Assembly: GCA_021527695.1 (NCBI GenBank)
Contig: JAKFAO010000002.1
Span: forward strand, 62,001 to 126,000
Source of the DNA: Naematelia aurantialba
Taxonomy: Eukaryota > Basidiomycota > Tremellomycetes > Tremellales > Naemateliaceae
Reading direction: 5' to 3'
DNA length: 64,000 nt
A program made the position numbers and the translations under genes. Below, in pieces: positions 46,103 to 56,293 of this stretch. The first letter of the stretch is position 1. Every line of letters starts with the position of its first letter. Under the pieces are notes generated by a model. It saw only the letters and a program-made list of their open reading frames with translations. It did not search any database and had not been told where the DNA came from.

Positions 46103-48376
46103 CTAGTGCAGGCCTTGCAGGTGGCCTTCGCGCTTGACAAGCACGGCCTTGCGCAGCGCCTCGCGAGGCGGCCACTTGGCGTCGAATACCTCCTCCAGCT
46201 CTTCGAGCGTGCGGCCGCGAGTCTCGGTACCGAAGAAGAACCACACCACGGCGTACACGAGGTTGAGCACGACAAAGATGATGTAGTATCTGGACACTTG
46301 TTAGCGCTGCCCATGTCTTGTTCGAACGGGCGACTCACTTCCAGTCGATCGCATCGAGGGCAATGGCGGTGACGTAGGTGTTGTACAGGTTGGCTGTTGG
46401 GGTCAGAATTGGTCCGGTACTTGGACAAGAGCTTGGACAACAGCCCATAGATGAAAGCAGCGACCGAGGGCAGAGGGGACTGAGACAGGGGACGGAGATC
46501 GAAGAATGGAGGGCTCACCAATGTTGGAGCAGATCACGTGCACGCCCATGCCCTTTGCACGGGTGTGGTTGGCCAGCACCTCGGCACAGTACGTCGCGGT
46601 AAGCGGAGTGTAGACAAACGAGTACGCGCAGCCAAAGAGGAAGATGAACGCCACGCCGGCGTGGGACAGGGACTCGGTGGCGGCGGTGATCCCTGATGTA
46701 GAGGTGAACTGGGACGAGAAACCAGTGACAGCAGCAAAGAGGAGGGCAAGGACGATAGACCCGACCCAGAGCTTGGTGCGGCGGCCAATCCAGTCGTTCG
46801 TAGCCGAGCCAGCGAGGGCGCCGGCACACGAGACGATCGAGTTGGCAAACGTCAGCAGGAGTCGGCGGCTAGTCGAGGTAATGCCGAGACGAGTGTACAT
46901 GGACGGAAGGTAGTAGGTCAACACCGAGTTTCCCGACAGCTGAGCGAAGAACGACACTGAGGGGTCAGCACGATAGAACCAGCGTTACAGCGCGGACAGG
47001 TGAAGCGCAAGGGGCCGGTGGCGTGAATGGATGGGGACTACTCACTAAAGACCATCTGGAGGAACCGCCAGCGCTGGTTGCGCGAGTCGACGAGGTCGTA
47101 GTAGTTCCACACACTCTGCGCCTTTTGGACCTTGATACTCTTGTCAAACTCCTCCAGCTCGAGTCGGACAATGGGGTGGTTGACATCACCACCCCCGTGG
47201 TACTTTGCCAAGATACGTGTCGCCTCGTCGAGCTTGCCGCGGGCGCAGAGCCATCGGGGGGACTCGGGGACCAAGATCGAACCGATGAAAATGAACAGGG
47301 GCGGAATGAGCTGGAGTCCAAGGGGAAGTCGGAATGCGAGTTGCGACGAGTTCTTGGCGGCTGCATAGGCCACCCCGGTTGAGAGTATGGATCCGGAATA
47401 GTAGAAACTATTGTAATAGCTACCAGGGGTCAGATGGCGCACTCACACGAGCGCAGGATCAGGGATACTTACCCAACGACACGGGCACGCCACTGGGGAG
47501 GAGCAAGCTCAAGTGCGTAGGTCGGTGCCGAGGACGTGCCGATCGAGACTCCAAATCCAAGCAAGAAACGGCCGCCTGTCCAGGTCAGCGTGTCCCTCAT
47601 TTCCTACTACCGACTGGAAAGCAGGACGACAGAAGGAGAAGAATGGGAAGCAGAACAGTGGAAAGCCGTGTAGTGGCAAGTGGGATACTCACCTAGGAGG
47701 AAGCTGTCGTTCTGGGCACCGGTGAGGACCGCGGCGCCACCCATGATGAGCACAGCACCGGTCATCATGCCCTTGCGTCGGCCAAAGTGGTCGCATATGG
47801 GGCCGGTGAACAGGGAACCACAAACGTTACCTATGATTTCTCAGACAGTGTCCTTCCCTAGACGATGTATCTCATTACCTATGGTGTAGATCATAAAGAT
47901 GCTGCAGGTGTCAGCGGGGACGAGGGCGCCAAGAGGCAGAACCTACATGCCGGTCGAGGAGCCGAGCTCTTTGTGGTGAAAGTCTGTGGCCATCAGCGCC
48001 TGTGATCTACCTGGCCTAGCCGCGAGGGAAAACACGAAACGTACATGCCTGGTACTGGCTCATGGCGTTGATGCTGCTGAAGATAGACTGGGCTCTTATC
48101 AGCAGACTGTTTGGGCCCGGATACCGCTCGACTCACCCCGTCAAAGCCGGATGCCGTGGCATTGAGCGCCGCGACCAAGAGGATGAAATACAGCTGGACA
48201 CTCGTCTTTGACCAAGGGTTGAGCGGGGCCGCCGTCACGCTCTCGTGAAAGGCCGCATCACCCTGTATCTCGGTCGTGTCGTACTGCTCGCCCTTGACGT
48301 CGCGCAACGAGTCGTGCGTCAATACCCGCCCGACGGGAGGTTCAATCTTGCTCTCGGTGTCGTGCTGGGTGGCCAT
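46103..48376 (-). CDS. MFS sugar transporter (lactose-permease/hexose family)
   Basis: Twelve-helix plasma-membrane proton symporter of the sugar porter family. Motifs: TASGFDGSIFSSINAM in helix 1, GPICDHFGRRKGMM (the loop 2-3 signature), RFLLGFGVSIGTSSAPTYAL, PQWRARVVGYYNSFYYSG, LVPESPRWL (loop 6), QLSGNSVLTYYLPSMY, DWIGRRTKLWV, and the end FFGTETRGRTLEELEEVFDA. Ten or so exons were joined by frame, including small ones around 47880-48120. The cytosolic N-terminus is acidic. GDV and YHG residues in the central loop are typical of Lac12-type fungal permeases, but the sugar cannot be told. A zinc-cluster factor lies just upstream on the same strand. The leader region is strongly purine-rich on the coding strand. 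Confidence 0.88.
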
Positions 48377-49353
48377 GTTGGAAGCCACGAGAGAGAGAAA
48401 GATAGAGAGAGGGGAGCGGTGTGGATGAAGCGTTGGAAGAGGACGTGCTGCAGAGGACATTTGTATCTGGAGTGGTCGAGTTTTCCCCCACCTTCCCCCA
48501 CCCAAATCAGACTTCAAGATAAAGCGTCGCAGGTTTTTCCAAGCCGGGGTCCTCCTCCCTCTCCTCCCCCTCCTTCCTCCTCCTTCCCCCCCTTCCCTCT
48601 CCGCCTCCCTCTCTCTCACGCGGTCTCCAGCCCAAAGAGACGAGGCACAAGGGAGTCAGACCCCTCTCGGCCCCACCCAGTCCTCCGTCTCTTCTCCCCT
48701 CCTCGCCTGCACCCCCTTCCTCCTCCCCCCTAACCCTCTCTCCACTCCCTCTTCTTCCTCTCCCCCCCAATCCCAATTGATGATCAGCCGTGGATTACCG
48801 TCTGCCTGTCTACAGCGAGAAGAGTGGGGAGGGGAGATTAGAGATGGCGTGGCTTGCCCTGACGCTTCACAAACTTTCGCTGCGTCGGCGATCACAGACT
48901 GCTCTCTTCGCGCAGCAGATGCACTCAAAACGTCTGCGATGCATATCGGCAACATACCTGACTCCCGCGCAACCATTCCAACTTGAGTGGGGCAAGCAGC
49001 ATGGCAAGCTGACACAGAGAGTCGCGCGCGCCCACTCTCCACTCGTCCATATCGCGTCTGCAGCTCCGACCGGTTCCGAAGGTCCGTGAACTCGGTCGAC
49101 ATCTACGCCGACGGAAGCTGCGCACGCTGTGCTATCTCTACGGCGATAGCTGTGTGGATATAGGTTGATAGGTACTGTAGCGTATCGCATCGAGCATATC
49201 TCGCAGCAGCTGCTACGGCGACATCTCGCTGATACCGCGACACCGCTTCTTCCTCCGTGGCGCAAGTAATCTCTGGGTGCAGATATACGAGTCTAGTCGT
49301 ATACGAGTCTGGTCATTACGAGCCGATGACGCACGAGTCAGGCAAGCTGCATC
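48377..49353. other. Region upstream of the MFS gene with a long pyrimidine tract
   Basis: About 980 bases. 48548-48770 is almost purely C/T on the plus strand (purine-rich on the coding strand of the MFS gene). The remainder holds the 3' end of the zinc-cluster gene. No coding gene is supported. Confidence 0.55.
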
Positions 49354-51838
49354 TCAGGCAAATATCACCGGGTACCCCATCTCCACCAAGATCTCCCTCC
49401 AGCAACACGCCTCGTCGTCCAGGCCCTCGTCAATCCTCCTCCACATCTCCTCGACCAGCATCTGCCCTACTTCAATCTCGTAGCAGCACTGGTACGCAAA
49501 CGCCTTGAGTATCCCGCGCACTGTATCGCGCTGCGCTGCATTCTTCAACACCGACGAGGCTATCACCAGTGGCTAGCACGAGCGTCAGCCACACACACCA
49601 GACGCCTACCCGGCATCCCGAGTGCCCCTGCACACCCTGATTTTGGGGGGACGAGTTCGGAGAGACGACTCACCCAGTTCATGTACTCGATCTTATCGCC
49701 GACGTCGTAGCACAAGCCGAGGATCGCCGATGCCCCACCCTGCACCTCGGGATCATCTCTTGGCTTGCCGCGCAGATCTCTCAACAAAAGGATACGGCAC
49801 GCATGCCAAAACGCCATCGAGCCCTTCTCGATACGTTGGTCCTTAAAGTTCCGGCCGTGGTCTGCTGTCCATGCAAATAAAGCCTCGGACATGATGTTCG
49901 TGCGCTGTTCCAGCTCGAACAGACTCTGCGAATGTGCCGGCGACGGGTCGAGCGACTTGCGCAAGCTCAATGCGTCGGCAAGAATGTCCAGCAGATCCAT
50001 AGAAAGACGGATCAAGGTCCGATCAATGGCGCAGAATGATTCGATGAAGCTCCACCGCTGGGTGTGTGAGCCCAATGCGAGGACGCAAGCGGCAAGGCAC
50101 AACCTCATACTCACTGTGTCGGTCCCGAGGACAAGCTCGTCCAGTCTCGGCCACCAGTCCATGCCACCCCTGGTCGGCAGGTATGTCTCGCCGGTGGAAA
50201 AAGACGCTAAAAGCTCAACAACGGATCGAGTCGCCGTGGCCATCAACTCACCAAGCAGCGCGAGAAGCACAAAAAACTCAATCAGACAGAGGCGCACGGG
50301 TTGGGGATAGAGCCGCGGGTACAGGGGTGTATCCTCGCTGAACAGGATCGCACTGATGCCCCCACGATGAGCGATGGACAGCATACCGAGGCGGAGCACC
50401 TCGCGCCAGTTCCGACTTGCGGCTAGGATCTGCTTCGTCAGTGCTCCTGCCACGTTGTAGTTTGAGAAACGTATGAGCGTACATCATTCTGAAGAACGAT
50501 TGAGCATGCGCCGAGAAAGGCATCGTCGCCTACCTCGGACGGAATAGACTTGGCCTGACGAAGGAGCCTCAGCGCTTCGGAGCGATACCGTAGAGACAAG
50601 GCGCGGGGCTGATCGATTCTCTTCTCTGTCCCACCGCGTTCTTGCAGGCTGAGGTGTGAGCCGCGTCACTGTGACAAAGAGAGAAGTTTGAGCGGTGAGC
50701 GTACTAGGAGAGATGGGTCGCACCCATACCTAGCATGGCCAGCTTGAGGGCAGTGGCGCTGAAGGGCGCATTTCCTGTGGGAAACAGGAACAGGGGAGCG
50801 ACGTGTTCGACCCAAGGGTTGCGCTCTTCGTTGACCACGATGATCGATAGGGTGTACGTGAGGCAGTGGTGGAACTGCTTGTGTCAGCCGTTTCCTCTAC
50901 AAGCGAACTGTCAGATCAAGTGACGGGAGCGGAGTGTGGGTGATGAACAGTAACGCGACCGGACGTACACATCGTAAATCTTGATCATCAGGAAAGAACG
51001 ACCGCAGGAACTCTGGCGGCTTGACGGGATTACTCCAAAACGTTCCCAGCCTTGTTCTTTGGCAATACGCAAGCAACAGCTCCACATCATTCATCTTGCT
51101 GGCCCTTGCATGTGCTTGAATAGGCACATTTCTCGCAGGGCCCGGGCTCGGTGGGCTCGGTGGGGGACGGGAAATGGGAGACGCCGAGGCTGATGCGGTG
51201 GCTGTTGCCGCGGCAGAGGCGGAGGCGGGAGTGGACGAGTGTCGAGTCGCATGGCGGCGTTGCAGGGCTGTGGCGATGAATTCTGGGTCGAACGTCTTCT
51301 TTGGAGGATAGATACACTGGAGGTGTCAGCCTGTTGTCCCGGAGCCATGGCAGCTTCGTTGGGGAGGGAAACGTTGGACGGGAGACACGAAGGGAGATCA
51401 GAGGAGCAGACGCAGCGAGATAAGAATCGGCTACAGAGGAATTGGTACATGGGGGAGGCGAGGCTGAGCGCGGAGTAGACTCGTAGACTTGGGCAAGGGA
51501 GGACGCACCTCGGCGCCATAGTTCACACATCGCTTGCATTCCGGTTTCTCTACTCATGGTATTAGCCACCCAACAGGAGTACCACGCAAGTCAGCAGTAC
51601 GACGCAAGTCAGTAGCAGCACCGACAAGTCGATGTGAGCACAAGCAACCAGCCTAGACTGGTTGGCGAGAAGCGCGAGACAGCCGACCGTCCGAGACCTG
51701 GTGCCAGGACTCGCATTCGCACGAAAACGACTCACCGAGATCGCACTTGATCCGCCTGGTGCGACACACCAGACAGCCATTTTTCGTGCGTGTGATTTTG
51801 CTCGGTCCAGCCACGGCCTGCGCTTCGCTCTTGACCAT
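49354..51838 (-). CDS. Zn2Cys6 fungal transcription factor
   Basis: Binuclear zinc-cluster DNA-binding domain near residues 17-45: NGCLVCRTRRIKCDLEKPEC with KRCVNYGAEC, spacing C-x2-C-x6-C-x6-C-x2-C-x6-C, assembled over three exons. A low-complexity Ala/Ser/Pro linker follows (SASAAATATASASPISRPPP), then the fungal-specific domain: VELLLAYCQRTRLGTF, EFLRSFFPDD, HHCLTYTLSIIVVN and LKLAMLG-type helices, and a long C-terminal helical region ending WREILVEMGYPVIFA. Introns are many and some near 50450-50530 are uncertain. An earlier in-frame start at 51889 is possible. It sits on the same strand as, and upstream of, the MFS transporter, so control of that gene is plausible but unproven. Confidence 0.85.
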
Positions 51839-52111
51839 GCTGGGGAAGTCACCGCTGCTGCCAACAGGATAGGAGAGCAGTGCACCCATCGACCTGACAA
51901 CTGATGATGTAGTTACGTAACCCAGCCAGATAGGCGAGAAGAGCGGGGAGAGCGAGGCGACAGTGTGTGTGCCAGAGCATATGCTGTAAGCATGCAAGCA
52001 TGCATGCTGGATGTAGAGAGACTAAACTATAGACGGTAGACAGCGATGGTACAGGTGTTGACATTTCATACGCAAGGGAAATGTGTACGTGCTGCACGCA
52101 TAGTGGAGCGA

Positions 52112-53382
52112 CTAGGCAAGCGGTATCCCGGCCTCGCCCTTGGAAGCTTGATACGTCTCTGACAAGGCCGTATACCTGGCCTTGACATCCTGTACTCTGC
52201 GCTCCATCGCTTCGCGCTGCCCTCCCTCCGTTTCTAGTTCCGAGACGAGGTCGGCGACCGACTTGGCCGTCCAGAAGGCGTTGGATTTGTTGTATAGTGG
52301 TCGAGAGGCAAAGTCGGCTGAAGACTCGCCCTTGGCCGGGACTTTGTATACCTACAAAGTGTGAGCCGTGACATGCAGCACAGGTTGCTGGACTACTGCG
52401 AAGGACTCCTGCTCCAACCCAAGCGGCTTTACCGTGCATGTGCAAGAGGCCCAGTGAAGGTAGAGAGGGGCGAGGAGAAGTAGGACCGGTAAGGACTGAA
52501 GCAAGGAGCAAGTAGGACCTACCTCCTCGAGGATCTGGATATCGTATGGAATGGCAAAAGCGTCCCTCGTATCCTGGTAGGTGAATAGAAAGTAGTGATT
52601 GTCAAAGCCTGACCACGTTATGCCCGACAGGCCTGAGCCATCAGCGCTGCGCGCAAGAGCAGATTTGGGTATACGAGGGGAAGTAAGGCCGTGCAAAGGT
52701 CGCGCTTTGCGCTACGACGAGAATGGGCCAAGACGAGGCTGTTCTCATGACAGCAGTTGGCATGACATACAAAGAGAACACGGCTCGTGAGTCGCGAAGA
52801 AGAGGCAGTCTTTCGGGTCGGGTCGAGCTTCTTTGGGCAGGGCCCAGAACTGCTGGATGCAGTTGATCTCGCCGTGCTTAGCCGTCAGCGGGTCGGATGG
52901 GTGAAGCAGGCGGAAAATGAGCAGAGAGTAGTCAAGTAAGAAAGTGGGGTAGTCAGTTGGTAGGTCAAAACCATCACTGGGCTGGCGAGCTGAGTTGGGG
53001 TGGATAGACGAGCTGGGGTGGACAGACGAGCTGGGGTGGATAGGCGAGCTGGGGTGGATAGACGAGCTGGGGGGACAGATGGATTGATACGCTGGGTGGG
53101 CATATGGAATAAACTGCAAATCAGACAGGGGCGATCGATGGGTGGGATGGATATATGAGATATGAACGGGATAGTGGAACGCTGGAACACGAGACGCCGA
53201 CTCACGAGCAAAGGCGACGCTGTCTCGTGGTTCGTCGCAGCAATCACCACCGACCGATCCGACTTGCGCAAGATCGCCGCGCCAAAGACCTTGCACCCGC
53301 TCTCCACCCCATGTTGCGTGAGGGGGATGATGTGGTCCGTCGTGGTAGATAGGAACGCGTCGAGCAGTTCCTTGGCCGACAT
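52112..53382 (-). CDS. Cytidine/deoxycytidylate-deaminase-family zinc protein
   Basis: Exon 1 (53382-53206) has VFGAAILRKSDRSVVIAATN, exon 2 (52876-52771) begins at the zinc-binding HGEINCIQQFWAL and ends EPCSL, and exon 3 gives CLSGITWSGFDNHYFLFTY. Thus His-x-Glu and Pro-Cys-x2-Cys, the full deaminase motif, are split between exons 2 and 3 but intact. The end (VYKVPAKGESSADFASRPLY) and a C-terminal helix are less conserved. Substrate (nucleoside, guanine or tRNA) cannot be told. Intron 1 (53205-52877) is 329 bases, holds an 18-bp minisatellite, and has no in-frame stop until near its 3' end. Stop at 52112-52114. Confidence 0.82.
53010..53070 (-). repeat. 18-bp minisatellite in the deaminase intron
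   Basis: Units GAGCTGGGGTGGATAGAC at 53010-53027, 53028-53045 and 53046-53063 with one or two differences, a partial copy after and a diverged one before (52987-53009). Each 18-base unit keeps frame. Confidence 0.85.
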
Positions 53383-54170
53383 CGTCGCTGCTGCCTAGGG
53401 AGTCTGGGGCGGTACCTTCTCAAGCCTGAATACTTTCTTCAATGTCGGGTGGGCGATACTCGCTGTTGCCTAGCTCGAGCGCTTGCTTCGATATTGGCGC
53501 GAGCTCGTCGGTGACACAAAGCATGACGAGACAAACGGTGGGTGAGGTAGAGAAAAATGCCGCCAGCCCGATCGCCTCGGACATACCGTGCGATAAGGGT
53601 TACTACCATCTCCGCCGATCGATAGTTTTGACCTCGCCGTGTGTGTACAAGTCTTTCACTCTGTCTTTTGCATTTGCAGGGCGTCGCCTAGCGAGTATGG
53701 CAGTCAGATGTCATGGTAGACGGTCTGTGACGATGCGGCTCTGTAGAGTCTCGCCGGCATACGTCAACTCTCCCACTTCATTCTAGTCGAGCACATCGGC
53801 TACCTGCCATCAACCCTTCGATTTTCCGAAATCTTAGGAAGCTCATCAAAGAGAATAGGACGACAACAGTAGCATGCCAACCTGCACCCCTCAACACACC
53901 ACCCTCACCAGGCCCACCCACTTTTGCCTCGAGTTGTGCTTCGTCTACGAGCTACACAGAAGAGCGGCACCACAAATTCGAAGCTCACGAAATTCCATGA
54001 CCGCTGATTCGACTACTCATATTTCGCCTTTAACTGGGCATACATACAAATCACACTAACCGACTGACTTTTCTTACATACAAGTCATATTGACCGACTC
54101 TTTTTTTTTTGACCCAGATGATCCCATCACCCGACGTACACCTACCTCCACCTTGCGCACTGGACTACAC
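53383..54170. other. Gap between deaminase start and DUF2231 gene end
   Basis: Deaminase promoter and, at the right, the 3' flank of the DUF2231 gene with a T-run at about 54104. No gene or RNA is seen. Confidence 0.45.
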
Positions 54171-55072
54171 CTACTCTTTCTTCTCCTTGACGTCGAGCCC
54201 GGTACCCTGACGCTGTACGCCCACCGCGTACTCATACACCATTCTGCCACCGAGCATGGCGGCTGCGTGAGTCAGCGTCCACCACTCCTTTGACACGATC
54301 CTGCTTACAGTAAAGCAACGCAGGCAGGGCGATCGCCGACAAGATCGTATTGACCATGGGCAGCGCTCGGTGAGGGTACTTGTACCCCTGGTACCTGCCA
54401 ATGTCAGAAACCATGCATACTGCCTATGCGACTAAAAGCGAGAGGTAGGACAGGGCACGTACCAGTTCGCCGCAGCGAGGAGTACAACGGCATCGTTCAT
54501 GCTCGCGTGCTTTGCCGTCATTTTCAGCTTCCGCCCACCTTCATCGACCATATTCCACGCGTCCGAAACGACCGTGCGCCAATCCCCTTTACTCTGAAGC
54601 TGGGCACGGAACATCTCGTACCCCTCCGCGATGCCTGTGATGAGTGCCGGCAAGGCCATAACCACTCCAGCCGCGGCCGAATAGTGTGCAATAGCTGGCA
54701 GCGCTGAGAGGGGCGGCAGGACGCTGGATAGCGGGGAGATAATCCCCGCCGGGAGGAGGTTGAGCGAGACTAGACCAAACGACGCAGACAGGAACTGAAA
54801 GGGTCAGTTGAACGGCCCCTGGATTCAGGTTATTCTGTTACGAGTGAAGCGGGTGGCACAGGTGCGGGCGGGAGAAACAACTCACAGCGATGGGCCAATG
54901 GACCGTGGCAGGGTGAATCGGATGGCCCAACGCTTTGTCGGGACTCTCATTGGGTACTCGCCCTTGCAGCACCTGTGAGGTCTGATGCGTCGTCTGTTCG
55001 GCAGCTTCCGCCGCGCGGGTTGTAGGTGACTGCCGGATCAGCTAGTACATATGGGGACCGATTACTCACCAT
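54171..55072 (-). CDS. DUF2231-type membrane protein
   Basis: Exons 55072-55070, 55029-54886, 54794-54463, 54394-54309 and 54262-54171 sum to 657 bases, 218 residues. The motif LGHPIHPATVHWPIAF opens the DUF2231 domain; hydrophobic segments follow (LSASFGLVSLNLLPAGIIS; AAAGVVMALPALITGIAE; VNTILSAIALPALLY), giving about four membrane helices. NDAVVLLAAANW and GRMVYEYAVGVQRQG are also family-like; the tail is basic (KEKKE). The first coding exon is ATG alone followed by GTGAGT, with a 40-base intron, the second such case in the window. Function of the family is unknown; it occurs in bacteria and fungi with heme- or redox-linked neighbours at times, which I cannot test here. Confidence 0.8.
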
Positions 55073-56293
55073 CTTGTTGAATGCTTTCTTGCTCAGCGGG
55101 AATGAGAGGTCAAGATGAAGCAGAATACAACGGGCTGATGTCAAGCTCGCCTGGCGAATGGCAAACCGATCGTTTCCCAAAACTCTGTGTCGTCAGCGGA
55201 GTCCCCGCGGGGATAGTCTACCGTAATCGTCCTGGAATCGGACCTCCACTTGGGACATTTGATTCCGCCTTGGCCAATCGGGCACTGGGCGATTCACAAT
55301 CCAACTCTCCACCTATCATCCCAAACATGGACACAACATATTCATATTCCTCACGCGTCGAGAGCACGAACGCTCACGGAGATACACTGCTCCTAGGGCA
55401 GTTGCTGATAGCATGAAGGACCACACTCCCCTGGGACGCTGCACTGACGACGAGCAGGGAGAGCGCTTCCTTCCCCAATCGTTCTTTCTTTCCTTGACGG
55501 CAGTTACAGCGTCGCCGAGATGATTACCCTTACTTCGCCTCATGGTAATGGGGCAAGTATCGGGGCTGAGCTGTACTCAGCTTGCGACATACGAGAACCG
55601 GTACTGAGTCTTAGCATCGACCGTCGACTGCAGGTGCAAAACTGACATCATTCGCCTTTTCGCCAGTCCTCCGCTCCTTTTCGACAATAAACGCACGGTA
55701 CGTCCACATAATATCGCTCATCAGAAAGCAGGCTGCGCAGACACGCAAGCCTGATTCTTGAGGTCTACTTGGCGAAGTCGACCTGTCTTTGCACTTTGCG
55801 ACATCCCGGAAGGCGGCCCGAGAACCGTACCAGTCGGGGGGGTCTCTGCCTATGTGACCGTCGCCATCCGAGTCCCCTTTTTCGTGTGCGTCGTGCTCAA
55901 GACAAACGAAACGGCACCGGCCGATGAAAGTACGCTAACGCGACGGGATGTAACTAGTAGATTACGACGTCTTCAATTTCTCCGACGCTTTCGGGCGGAT
56001 TCAATTTCCCAGCTGCTCGACGATCTGATTGGGACAATAAGAGGATGCTACGAGCAGCTTTGAAGAGTCGGCCGACGATTTGGCACACCAAGCAAGCACG
56101 GAACGGCGAGGAAAATAGCGAGGCGATGCAGAAACGAGCGCCATTTTACGCCCTCAGCATGCCCACGCAAATCCGTCAACGAGGCTGGACCATTTGGCTA
56201 TTATGGCGCGGGATTCTCGGAGCGAGACATGTGGCTGATGATATATATCCTGCGAGGGAAGGCAGCACGTCTCACTGAGCTTCCTTGGGCAGG
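55073..56293. other. Divergent region between the DUF2231 gene and the ferric reductase
   Basis: About 1.2 kb. One TGATAG GATA-like site near 55403. No convincing gene; the open frames at 55758-56278 are unsupported. Confidence 0.4.

Noticed and set aside
46103..53382. Transporter, zinc-cluster factor and deaminase as a biosynthetic gene cluster
   Set aside because: No backbone enzyme (polyketide synthase, NRPS, terpene cyclase) or tailoring set is present.
55758..56278. Two open frames before the ferric reductase
   Set aside because: No motif, no good splice context, and they lie in the expected promoter.
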